Source: Plasmodiophora brassicae (lineage: Eukaryota > Endomyxa > Phytomyxea > Plasmodiophorida > Plasmodiophoridae). From it: a DNA stretch of 64,000 nucleotides. Of this stretch, positions 42,322 through 51,341 are shown one piece after another. Where the stretch lies: contig JASFAU010000020.1 in NCBI GenBank assembly GCA_039704465.1, positions 186,001-250,000 of the forward strand, given 5' to 3'. The position numbers were made by a program, and so were the translations under genes. The notes under the pieces were generated by a model. That model made no database searches. It saw nothing but the letters and a program-made list of their open reading frames with translations, and was not told the origin of the DNA. Every line of letters starts with the position of its first letter. Positions within the stretch are counted from its first letter, which is position 1.

Positions 42322-42529
42322 CGCTCGACACGTGGCTGCTACGACCAGCCGCCCCGGCCCACCCTTCACAGAACTCGTCTGCGTGCCCCAGCGGGACGGG
42401 CGTCACACCTGCCGTGCATCATCATCACGTCACCGTTGTGCTTCTTTAATCGTAGACGACGGCATTGGCTTGCGACTCGGTGCAGGGCGCCCGGTCCCGC
42501 GCCTGGAACGGTGCGGTCAGCAACGCCCC

Positions 42530-42790
42530 TCACGCGTCGTTGTTGCCGATGCACGGGCAGCAGCAGCAGGCCGACCGGCAGCACCGACAGCACACGCAGC
42601 AGAGGCAGCAGGGGACCACGATGACGGCAGCGATGATCGCGACCCAGGCCCAGATCGGCAGGCTCGCGACGAACGACGACACGATGCCCGCCGACGGCAC
42701 ATCTGTCAGCGCCTGTCGGCCGACGTCCGGCGCCTCGAGCGACGACACCGTCGCGACCGCCAACGACAGCACCAACATCATCGTCGCCAT
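42530..42790 (-). CDS. Small single-pass membrane protein with Cys cluster
   Basis: 86 codons, intronless. Signal peptide (MATMMLVLSLAVATVSS), a 30-residue lumenal part, a transmembrane helix (PIWAWVAIIAAVIVV), then a cytosolic tail with twelve cysteines in about 21 residues (PCCLCCVCCRCC, then CCCCPC) and an acidic end. Such juxtamembrane Cys clusters are typical palmitoylation targets or metal-binding tails. No family recognised; divergent from the epimerase gene with 143 bp between starts. Confidence 0.65.
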   Translation of the reverse strand: MATMMLVLSLAVATVSSLEAPDVGRQALTDVPSAGIVSSFVASLPIWAWVAIIAAVIVVPCCLCCVCCRCCRSACCCCPCIGNNDA

Positions 42791-42933
42791 GACAACGACC
42801 TGTGCGTCTGAGCGTTCCAGACACTCATCACCGGCCGCCTTCGAGATAATCGTTCTGCCCGCGGCCGGAAGGGTGGTCGGTCCGCCGGCGAAATGTGGTT
42901 GTTGCGCCGCAGATTGCGACACGTTGCAGCCGC

Positions 42934-43940
42934 GATGGCGCCGCCGGGGCGCACCACGGTGAGCTGCAGGCGCGTCGCCGCGCCGTTTCGCATTCTGATG
43001 CGCGCCGATGCTGCGTAGGGGTACCTGGGCGCCGCCGATGCCGCCGCGCTCGACAGGGACCTCATGTCGGTCCATGCGTTCTCGCTGGACCAGCTCATGG
43101 AGCTCGCGGGGCTGTCGGTCGCGTCCGTCGTCCGGGACGCGTGCCCGGCGGCATCGCGACCGATCGTGGTGTGCGGCCCTGGAAGTAACGCGCCATCCGT
43201 TTCTCGTCGCCCGTACAGTACCGATATCTGACGTCGGCGCCTGTGGGTGGAAGACAATGGCGGAGACGGCCTGGTCGCCGCACGACACCTGGCGCAGTTC
43301 GGCCTGGCGCCGACCGTCGTGTACCCGACGGATCAGCCGAAGCAGCCGATCTACAGCGTTTGTGTCGACGCGCGTTGACATGTTGCCGCGTCTGACGAGT
43401 CGTCCCCCCAGAGACTGTTGACGCAGTGCAACGATTGCCGGATTCCGGTCCTACCGGATCTGCCCGCCGACCTGAGCGGTTGTCGAATCGTTCTTGGCGC
43501 AAGGCACTGGTGCCTGACATCGCGAACGCAGGATTCGACGTCATTGTCGACGCGATCTTCGGGTTCAGCTTCCATGGGGACCTGCGCGCCCCGTTCGACA
43601 CCATCGTCGAGCGCATGAACGCGTCCGGGTTGCCGTGCGTTGCAGTGGACGTCCCTTCCGGCTGGCATGTCGAGCAAGGTACGTACCACGACCGGCACAT
43701 CAGGTAGCGACGCCGACGAACGAGGTGCGCCCGCCTGTAGGCAATGTATCCGGCAATGGGGTCCAGGCGTCCGTCCTGGTGTCGTTGTCAGCGCCAAAGA
43801 TGTGTGCCGCGACGTTCCATGGCCGGCATTATCTCGGAGGGCGATTCCTGCCGCCGGCGCTGATCGACAAGTTTGGCCTGCGATCGCAACTACCAGAGTA
43901 CCCGGGCAGCCAGCAGTTCGTCCAGATTACACGTGGTTGA
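42934..43940 (+). CDS. NAXE: NAD(P)H-hydrate epimerase (YjeF_N)
   Basis: Repairs damaged NAD(P)H by interconverting the R and S hydrates; usually mitochondrial or cytosolic. ATG at 42934, intron 42959-43018, then GYLGAADAAALDRDLM and FSLDQLMELAGLSVASVV. An intron restores GPG-NNGGDGLVAARHL, the nucleotide-binding loop. Later come YPTDQPKQPIYS, LTQCNDCRIPVL, FDVIVDAIFGFSFHGDLR with the catalytic Asp, CVAVDVPSGWHVEQG and, after another intron, GNVSGNGVQASVLVSLSAPK and HYLGGRFLPP. Stop at 43938-43940, touching the stop of the convergent coproporphyrinogen oxidase. About 240 residues. Confidence 0.93.
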
Positions 43941-45319
43941 TCAATGATCAGACGAGCGGATCCAGTCGCGAGGCGCGCTTAGTACGTCGAGAAGGTGTTG
44001 CTCGCGCGACCCAGGGACGACGTCGGGCATGTACTCCCAGCGGGCCGTTAGCGGCAGCGACATGAAGACGCTTTCAATGCGGGCGCTGCACAGCCGGGGT
44101 CAGCGACGGCGGCGGTCGGCGGAACGGTTCGCAGGCTCACTTTGGCGTGAAGATGCCGAACCGGGTGCCGCGATCGTAGATCAGGTTGAATTCGACGTAG
44201 CGCCCGCGACGAAGTTGCTGCCAGCGCTTATCGTCGTCCGTGTACGGGTCGAGCATGCGCCGCTTGACGATCGGGAAGTAGGCGTCGTTAAACGCCGCCC
44301 CGCACGTCGCCAGGAACGCGAACGCTCGGGCCTGTGTAAGCACGCGCGCCCGGTCAGTAGGCGAGGATGACGACACGTGCGCGGTCTAGGGAGACGGATC
44401 CCACCAGGGGGAGCTCGTCGACGTCGTCAAAGAAGATGCCGCCAATGCCGCGCGCCTCCTTGCGATGCGGCAGGTAAAAGTACCGATCGCACCACGCCTT
44501 GAACCGGCCGTAGTACGTCGGGTCGAATTCGTCGCACGCGTCCTTCAGCGTCGTGTGGAACGCCCTGCAGTCCTGCCAGGCGCACGATTCAGCGATCGAG
44601 TGGTTGCCCCAGGCCGCCCAGGCCATACCTCGTCGAACACGTACGCGGGCGTGAGGTCAGTGCCGCCGCCCACCCACCAGATCGTGCCGGCGCCGGTGTC
44701 CACCTCAAAGTACCGGTAGTTGCAGTGGATCGTCGGGACGAACGGGTTCTGCGCGTGCAGGACACAGCTGACGCCGGCGGCGAAGAACGCCACGCCCGAC
44801 GTCGCCTGTGTGGCACACCCATTAGCGGTTTGCAACGTGGCACTGCTCCAGGCTAGCACGCAACGCACCGTCATCACCTGCAGCTTGGCATGGTCGGCCC
44901 GCATGGCCTGGACGGCCTGTTCGGGCAACTAGACAGGGCCAGGCGTGTGAGTTCGAGCGCCACAGGACGAGGACGGTACGCGAGCGTACGGTGCCGGAGA
45001 CGACGGAGACGTTCACGCCGGCCTTCTCGAACACGTGGCCGTCCTGCAGGACGCGCGTGATGCCGCCGCCTTCGTTGCCGCCGGGGCGCAGCCAGCGATC
45101 CTCGCGGAACCCAGGCGACGGCGACGACGACGACGACAGCGACGCGTGGGCCTCGACCTCCATCACGCCCGCACAGATCCGATCCTGGATGCGTCGGACG
45201 ACCCGCTCCGCCTGCGCCCGCGCGTCCGCGCCCGGCCAGTGGCGGTCGGCGAACGACTCGCCCGGCGTCCTCGTCATGACCAGGGAACGCGTCCGGGCAA
45301 CACCCCGTATACCGCCCAA
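43941..45319 (-). CDS. CPOX: Coproporphyrinogen III oxidase (oxygen-dependent)
   Basis: Haem biosynthesis: decarboxylates coproporphyrinogen III to protoporphyrinogen IX using O2. Exons give [75 protein letters not shown], then [13 protein letters not shown] and [15 protein letters not shown] (family signature), [25 protein letters not shown], and [18 protein letters not shown]. An intron near 44085-44137 joins the last exon [19 protein letters not shown], ending [11 protein letters not shown]. Stop 43941-43943. The start is 45319 or 45277; neither leaves an obvious mitochondrial presequence, so the enzyme may be cytosolic. Confidence 0.94.
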
Positions 45320-45355
45320 TCGGGCGCTTCGAACTGGTCGTGACGGGACCGCCGT

Positions 45356-46003
45356 TTACTGATCGTCGAGAAGGGCGCCCTCGCGAGTGATCCTGATCAG
45401 GGCGGCGGGCGGCGGGCGCGCCGCGATGCCGAACGGCTGCCAGTGGTGGCGGGAGGCGACCGCGCCCCGGAACGCTTCGAAGTCGTAATCGCGCGGGACA
45501 TGCAGGATGCCGTTGGGGCGGCGGGCGACCCTCAGGAACGACGTCGTCGTCCCGCGGTGCCCGGCCGACACGAAATCGGGTCGAGGCGGCGTCTGACCGT
45601 TGGCGGCTGCCGGTCGGCGTCGTCGCCTGACAGGGGGCGGCCGTCGCGCGGCCGGGTTCTTCGTGTCTGGACGGCCTGCCCTGGCCGGGTATGACACGCG
45701 CGATCGCAAGCGACGATGGCGGGTGACGGGCGTCGTCGCTGGCTCCGACCCCTCCGTCCTGTTGTCGTCTTCGTCCGCCAGCACCTTCCGAATCTGGTCG
45801 AGCAGCTGCTCGCATTGGTCGCTGGCGGCCTCAGACAGCGACTCGGACTGGTGTCGGCCATGGGCGACGACCGGCTGGAGCGACAGGGACCGTCGTACGG
45901 CCTCGCCGGGTAGGTCGACGAGCGCGGCGAACGACGACTCGCTGATCTGCGCCAGCAGGGCGCCGGGCGCGAAGGAATCGGATCGCCAGGCGGCGCCGAC
46001 CAT
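45356..46003 (-). CDS. Unknown basic protein
   Basis: Frame open from 46165; the Met at 46003 (MVGAAWRSDSFAPGALLAQI) is the first that lies downstream of the neighbouring GH18 stop. It contains a helical segment (ASDQCEQLLDQIRKVLADED), an Arg/Pro-rich linker that may be an intron (GTCACC...TGTCAG), and a C-terminal part FLRVARRPNGILHVPRDYDF then PPAALIRITREGALLDDQ, resembling a small beta-grasp domain. No family is recognised. Gaps are 56 bp to the upstream gene and 36 bp to CPOX, all on one strand. Confidence 0.5.
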   Translation of the reverse strand: MVGAAWRSDSFAPGALLAQISESSFAALVDLPGEAVRRSLSLQPVVAHGRHQSESLSEAASDQCEQLLDQIRKVLADEDDNRTEGSEPATTPVTRHRRLRSRVSYPARAGRPDTKNPAARRPPPVRRRRRPAAANGQTPPRPDFVSAGHRGTTTSFLRVARRPNGILHVPRDYDFEAFRGAVASRHHWQPFGIAARPPPAALIRITREGALLDDQ

Positions 46004-46059
46004 CGTACGATTCGCGACGATCACGCGGTACGTACTCTGTCGACCGCCACGTACGTGTA

Positions 46060-47244
46060 TCAGAGTTCGTCCTTGGGCGAAGACCCGACGATGCTGGCGA
46101 GGCCTGCCGCCAGCCACAGCGGCTGGCCCGTGCTCGGCAGCGCGTCGCCTTCGTGCTTGATGCACCAGAAGGCGAACCCTCTCGGTGCGATCCCCTCCCG
46201 TTCCAGGACGTCATACCCGCGTCGCAGGTCGTCCGGCAGCACCAGCAGCGTCCTGGACGCGTCCGCCCAGGCGTTCGCGAGGCCGATCACCAGCCGGGGC
46301 GGCGGGACGTCCACCCGACGCGACGGCCACTGCAGAGCGGGCACGTTGCTGAAGTCGACGTCCCACCCGTCCGCCATGCGGCGCACGAACGCGACGAGGA
46401 AGTCGCTGGGCGGGACGCCCGCCCGCCCGATCTCGTACAACGCGTGCGTGTACGACTCGTACAGCTGGACGGTGACAAAGTCGAACGTGGCGACGACCCG
46501 GCCCGGCAGCGTCGTCGTCGTCGTCGTCGTCGTCCCGTATCGCGACAGCAGGTACGCGTACACGTTCCGGCCGTGGTACGTGAACGCGGGCGGCGCCACG
46601 CCCGCCCATTCGTCGTACGCGTGCGTCAGGCGCAGGTCGAACGCGGTCGTCGTCGCGTCCAGGTACGACTCGGCGGGCGCCATCGACACGATGTAGCCGT
46701 CGCGTTTCGCGAGCTGCGAGAACGCCCCGATCAGGTCCAGGCAGGCGGCAGTGAACGCGTTCGTCGGCGCCGCCAGGTCGTCGTGGCCCTCGACGTCCCA
46801 GTCGACGCCGGCGAAGCCCGGGAAGCCCAGGTCGGCGTTGGCGACGACGTCCTCGTTCCAGCGCTTCCACGCCTGGTACATCTGTGCCGGCGCGACCGAC
46901 GCGTCCGGGTGCGCCGCGTTCCACCCGCCGACGCAGACCAGGTGGACGACGTCGCGCGACACCTCCTCCCGGAGGTGCCTGGCGACGCGCGCAACGCCGA
47001 TAGGGTCGGGGCCCCGCCTGACGACCGCCCGGCCGGCCCCGTCGACGCCCAGGTCGATCGAGAACCAGATCAGGACGTTGACGCCGTCGCGAACGGCCCG
47101 GATCGCTTTGCCGTCGGACGGGTCCCAGTGGTAACCCGCGACGATCTTCTCGGGCAGCACCGCCCGCGTCGTCGTGGCGCCGCCCAGCATGACGACGACG
47201 ACGACGACGACCGCGATGATCGGCGGCGTGTCTAATACAGGCAT
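46060..47244 (-). CDS. GH18 chitinase-like protein ending in KDEL
   Basis: 394 codons, intronless. N-terminal signal/anchor (IIAVVVVVVVMLGGATTTRA), then KIVAGYHWDPSDG (first GH18 strand), VVHLVCVGGWNAAHPD, and FPGFAGVDWDVEGHDD, the GH18 DxxDxDxE catalytic motif with the acid Glu present (the first Asp position is altered). VSMAPAESYLD and FVTVQLYES correspond to the substrate strands (M-x-P and QxY), and GFAFWCIKHEGD to the closing Trp strand. The last four residues are KDEL (46063-46074), the ER-retrieval signal. Family members cleave chitin or act as lectin-like inactive forms; retrieval to the ER argues against a secreted chitinase. A CCACC context precedes the ATG, which is only 10 bp after the stop of the upstream gene. 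Confidence 0.85.
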   Translation of the reverse strand: MPVLDTPPIIAVVVVVVVMLGGATTTRAVLPEKIVAGYHWDPSDGKAIRAVRDGVNVLIWFSIDLGVDGAGRAVVRRGPDPIGVARVARHLREEVSRDVVHLVCVGGWNAAHPDASVAPAQMYQAWKRWNEDVVANADLGFPGFAGVDWDVEGHDDLAAPTNAFTAACLDLIGAFSQLAKRDGYIVSMAPAESYLDATTTAFDLRLTHAYDEWAGVAPPAFTYHGRNVYAYLLSRYGTTTTTTTTLPGRVVATFDFVTVQLYESYTHALYEIGRAGVPPSDFLVAFVRRMADGWDVDFSNVPALQWPSRRVDVPPPRLVIGLANAWADASRTLLVLPDDLRRGYDVLEREGIAPRGFAFWCIKHEGDALPSTGQPLWLAAGLASIVGSSPKDEL

Positions 47245-47254
47245 GGTGGGGGGT

Positions 47255-48268
47255 TTATTTCAGGACGGTGCGGCACCAGACCTTGCCGGACAGGCGGTTG
47301 TGCTTCGTCCAGAACCATTCGGCGTCGGGCGCCATGGTCTCGACGTCGCCCTTGGTGCCCCAGCTGGACTGGCCGCGTACGGCGTGCTTCGTCGCCGGCA
47401 CCAGCTTCCTCCTCCAGCCGTAGTTCTTGAACGTGGGCATCATCCACGTGTTGTCCTGCGGCTTGTGCCTCGTGCAGATCCAGGCGTCGGCCGTGGCCGT
47501 CACCGACCCCTTGTACGCGCCCTTCACGTACGTGATGTCGGCGAGGATGCCCGCCTTCGTCAGGAGCCCTTTGCGGGATCGCGCCTCGATGCCGATGACG
47601 TCGCCCGTCTTGTGTTTCAGGTTGAACTTGGCGGCCTCCAGGCGGTTGTTGTCGACGTGCGGCTGCGGGATCCCGTTGAAGTACAACTTGTACGTCCCGT
47701 CGACGATGACCTTCACCTTGACGGTCGTCCTGGACGCGCAGTCGCCCGCGTTGCAATCGCCGTTGTCGTCGTCGTCGTCGTCGCACCGCTTCTGTGCGAT
47801 GCCCTGCACGAGGAGGACGGGCTGGGCGGCGATGGGGACCACCTGCCGGTTGCCCGACGACGACGACGACGACATCGTCTGGCCACCGGCGTAGTCCCCG
47901 CTCGTGCTATCGCCATCGTCGCCGCTGCTGTCGCCGCTGCCGTCGTCGTTGACGTCGTCGTTGCTGTTGCCGTTCGCCCAGGCGTTGTTGCCGCCGCCCC
48001 CGGTCGACCAACCGTTCGCGAGCTGACCGCCCGTGCCGGACGACTGGAACGAGGAACGCGGCGGGGTGAAGGTCACCGACGAGAACTGGAGGGTCGACGG
48101 CGGCGACGACGACGATCCTGCCGGGATGCCGCGTCCAGCGGAACCGCCCGGAAACATCGGGGGCATCGACGTCATCCCTGCGGGGGTGTTGCAATCCTGC
48201 AGGGCCAGGGCGCCAGGACCGGCGGCCACGGCGGCGAGCACGACGACGACTCCAGCAGCGAACGCCAT
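47255..48268 (-). CDS. Secreted lectin-like protein
   Basis: 337 codons from the Met of a clear signal peptide (MAFAAGVVVVLAAVAAGPGA). The first half is low complexity: Pro/Ser, then Gly/Asn, then Ser/Asp-rich (NSNDDVNDDGSGDSSGDDGD), and an Asp run. The second half is a beta-rich domain: TTVKVKVIVDGTYKLYFNGI, NNRLEAAKFNLKHKTGDVIG, GLLTKAGILADITYV, then TADAWICTR, WMMPTFKNYGWRR and EWFWTKHNRLSGKVWCRTVL. This layout matches galactose-binding-like/carbohydrate-binding modules of the 'Y-x-L-Y-x-NG' type. An AATAAA overlaps the stop codon. Head-to-tail with the GH18 gene. Confidence 0.75.
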   Translation of the reverse strand: MAFAAGVVVVLAAVAAGPGALALQDCNTPAGMTSMPPMFPGGSAGRGIPAGSSSSPPSTLQFSSVTFTPPRSSFQSSGTGGQLANGWSTGGGGNNAWANGNSNDDVNDDGSGDSSGDDGDSTSGDYAGGQTMSSSSSSGNRQVVPIAAQPVLLVQGIAQKRCDDDDDDNGDCNAGDCASRTTVKVKVIVDGTYKLYFNGIPQPHVDNNRLEAAKFNLKHKTGDVIGIEARSRKGLLTKAGILADITYVKGAYKGSVTATADAWICTRHKPQDNTWMMPTFKNYGWRRKLVPATKHAVRGQSSWGTKGDVETMAPDAEWFWTKHNRLSGKVWCRTVLK

Positions 48269-48754
48269 GTGTGTGTTGTGTTTGGAGATCGCAGGGCGGT
48301 TTGGAAATTGACCATCGGAACGGCCGGATGGTGCAACGCCAATCCGACCCTGGCCGGCGTGACTCACGACCATGGACATCCGGGCATGGCAGACGTCAGG
48401 GGGGTACACAGCAAGGCAGTCGATGTGTGTGGCGTGACTTGACCGAACGGGCGCGCCTCGACGTTGCCCTCGCTTCCATCCGGGACGGCAACAGTATCGT
48501 GACGTTGTTGGCGGAAGAAGGAACGGTTTGTACTGTTCGTATGCACGCGCACCTCGCACGACGTATCCACGCGAGGCATCCTCGCGCCCGTCCCCCAGTC
48601 AACGAAACACGGGTGTGCCCTTGTCGGTATTCGTCACCGAGCAACGTCAGGTGGCACCCCCATTGACGACGTTGAAATGTTTTCCCAGAGACTGTATCAA
48701 ACGGTGTGTGTGTGTGTGTGCTGTGTGTTGTGTGTCAACAAACGAGGGGAGCGC
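48269..48754. other. Intergenic, with GT microsatellite
   Basis: No gene. A (GT)n tract with interruptions spans 48704-48735. The interval should hold the promoter of the secreted lectin-like gene and the 3' end of the next minus-strand gene. Confidence 0.6.
48704..48735 (+). repeat. Imperfect (GT)n microsatellite
   Basis: GTGTGTGTGTGTGTGTG then a C, then GTGTGTTGTGTG. It lies just beyond the stop codon of the gene at 48755. Confidence 0.9.
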
Positions 48755-49859
48755 TCAGAAATCGTCGCCGCTGAGGTCGTCGACGTCCGTACTCGTGCTG
48801 GACCCGGATTCCCAGCTGCCGAAGGCGGACGAAGCGCCGCCGGTCCTATAACATGGCAGGCCGCGTGTCAGTCCGGCCACAAGTGCAACCCGTTAGCCGG
48901 TCGAATGGACTGACGAGAACGCGTCGCTGTCGCTGCTGCTGCCGGCGGCGAGCATCTCGCTCAGGCTCATGTCCGTTGGCTTGATTCTGCCAAACGATAT
49001 ATGAATCAGCAACCGCTATGGGGATACACATACGGCGGGCCGGCCCCCGCGCCTGTACCCGTCATTGGCGACCCATGCGAGGAACAGGTCGAGCTGGTCG
49101 GCCGGCGACGTTTCCCACTCCAGGAACGCCGACGCGGGACCTTGGAGGAACTCGCGGATGAGGACAACGACGTCGATGCTGGCCAACCCTTCCGACGTGT
49201 TCTGCGGTGTGACCCTGTCCATCGCCTTGACCGCCGTGCTCAGGAACGCCCATTTCGCGTCGGAGAGCACATCCGGGACGGGGTTCTCGACGCGGTCCTC
49301 GGCAGCATCGTCGTCGCCGACGGCAGCGGAATACCACGGCTTCATCGCCGCGATGACGTCCAGGACGGCCGCTTTCCGCTCCGGGTCGCTCATGTTGAAC
49401 CCCAGCGTCGCGTTGCCTTGCACAGCGCGTTCAAAGGCCAGCCGATACGGCGTGCCGACGTCGACCGTAACGCTGCCGTTGTTCGTCTGGCTGGCGCAGA
49501 CGTCAGTAAAGTTGCATCCCGAACCAACGATATCGGTCTGGTCGCCCGCGCTGGCCGTCCTCAGGTGCCACGTGGCAGCGGCACCGGTCACGATACCGAT
49601 GATCGCTGTGGACCCCGCTATGTAGGCGGCGGGGCCGACGACGGGAACGCAGCAGACCGCCGAGCCGGCCACACACCCAATCGTACACAAGGCGATCGTG
49701 CCGACCCCGAACCTCGTCTTCAACCCGCGGCCTGGCTCCTGCGCCGCCGCCGCCTCCCCATGCTGTTGGTCGCCCTCGACGTCGTCGTGGCTCGCTGCGT
49801 GAACGCCTGCCAGGCAGGCGGCGCCGACGAACAGGAGCGCCCAGATCCGCTTCGCCATC
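48755..49859 (-). CDS. Secreted/membrane protein, tandem paralog A
   Basis: Signal peptide MAKRIWALLFVGAACLAGVH, then an acidic spacer, and LKTRFGVGTIALCTIGCVAG followed by SAVCCVPVVGPAAYIAGSTA, a long Gly/Ala/Cys-rich hydrophobic segment. The lumenal part follows with several N-glycosylation sequons (NFT, NGS, NAT, NMS) and PDVLSDAKWAFLSTAVKAMD, REFLQGPASAFLEWE, LDLFLAWVANDG. Two introns were placed: after VANDG, joining KPTDMSLSEMLAAGSSSDSD, then TGGASSAFGSWES, ending DVDDLSGDDF at 48755. Shares the whole layout with the gene at 50138-51126. Function unknown. Confidence 0.75.
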
Positions 49860-50137
49860 AACGCCAATGAGAATGCCCGAGCTGATGCGCTCTGACCAAA
49901 GCTAGCCGGAATTGGAAGGCGTCCCGCTTGGTGGCACCCGGCCCAGGGCAGCGTCGTGCCCCAATTTGGCAATGATTGCCAGACGAAAATAGCACATCGG
50001 GAGGTGCAGCGCAGACGTCGCAGCAGCACACCTGATGGATGCAATACACCGTCTATCGCCCAGATGAGACAAGGTTCGAAAACTGTGCTGCGAAATTGTA
50101 TTCATTGGGCGATGGGCGTGCCGTGGGGAGGGGGTTC

Positions 50138-51126
50138 TCAGAAGTCGTCCCACTTCAGGTCGGTCTGCTCGCCGGAACTGTCCGGGTCCGGCATGAACGA
50201 GGCCCTACACCGACAGCGCCAGTTTGATACGTCAGCAACCTCGACTGTCATCCCACTCTCCAGGCGACGATACACGTACGGTATGGGGCCGTCGAAGTCA
50301 AACAGGAGGCGATCGAGCTCCTCATCCGTCATCACATCCCTGTTGGACAAGATCGTGACCGGCGTCGTCCACCACCGATCGGGACGGCGTACCTGTGGTT
50401 GCTGACCCACGACAGGAACATCTGGAACTGGAACGCCTGCGAATGGCAGTCCCATTCCAGGAAGGCGGACGCGGGCGCGCTGACGAAATCGCGAACCAGG
50501 GCGGCGGTGTCGATGGCCGCGACGGCGTGCTCGGTGTCGGGCGGTCGGTACTGGTTCAGGGCCCGCGCCGCCGTCTGCGCGAACGCCCACTTCGCGTCAC
50601 TGGCGACGTCGGCAATCGACTGCCTTGCGCGCATGTCGACCTCCTCTTCCGTGAACGCGATCTTGACCTGCTTCAGCACGTCCAGGACGGCCGCCTTTCG
50701 CCCGGCGTCGTTCCCGTCGAAGCTGACAGTCAGGTTGCCCCGGAGGACGTTCTCGAGGACGTCTCCGTACGGGACACCATCGACCATGACTGCGACGGGT
50801 TAGGTCAGCCCAGCTGGACGGAAGGGGACACGGCCGCCCAAACCTTCGCCCTGCTTGTTCTTCAACGCCCACGCGACCGTCCCGCCGGTGACAACCCCGA
50901 CGATCGCCGTCGACGCCGCAAAGGAGACGGCCGGCCCCACGACAGGAACGCAGCAGACGGCCGTCCCAGCAATGCACCCGGCGGTGCACAGCAGCACGGC
51001 GCCAATCCCGAGCCTCGTACGCGCCGCAGGCGACGTCACGTCACCATCCTCCTTCCCGTCGTTCGTCGCCGACCCGATGCACGCGACGCACGCGCCGACC
51101 AACACGACCGTCCAGAGCGTCGACAT
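50138..51126 (-). CDS. Secreted/membrane protein, tandem paralog B
   Basis: Start MSTLWTVVLVGACVACIGSA (signal peptide), then RTRLGIGAVLLCTAGCIAGT and AVCCVPVVGPAVSFAASTAI, matching paralog A almost residue for residue. An intron near 50790-50830 leads to YGDVLENVLRGNLTVSFDGN, GRKAAVLDVLKQVK, ASDAKWAFAQTAARALNQY, RDFVSAPASAFLEWD and FLSWVSNH. An intron (GTACGCC...CAACAG) follows, then DVMTDEELDRLLFDFDGPIP, a further short intron, and the end EQTDLKWDDF. Both paralogs finish in an acidic DDF tail. Fewer glycosylation sites than A. Confidence 0.75.
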
Positions 51127-51341
51127 GGGCCGCAATGAGAATGACGATGAAGGGCTCCTGGCGCACGAGTCCCGGCCGGGCCCACCCCCCGGAATTAGAA
51201 ACATGCCCTGGGCGCCGATGGACGAGAATAGCGACTATAGATACGTTCCTGCCATGTCGACGTCCTACACATCGGCTGCCGACCATCACACGAACGGTGG
51301 AGTTGTTCAAGCCGTACAATCGGCCCGCAGGTACTCATCGA

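Noticed and set aside
46500..46530. GTC/GAC trinucleotide runs (also near 4040-4085 and 47765) as microsatellites
   Set aside because: They encode Thr, Asp or Glu runs inside coding exons and are short; reported only as part of the genes.
45356..48268. Bacterial-type operon from contaminating DNA
   Set aside because: The genes have eukaryotic signals (KDEL, spliced CPOX, signal peptides, CCACC-ATG context) and base composition like their neighbours.
46153..48442. Long plus-strand ORFs (360 and 422 codons)
   Set aside because: Antisense shadows of the GH18 and lectin-like genes produced by high third-position GC; no motif, no start context.
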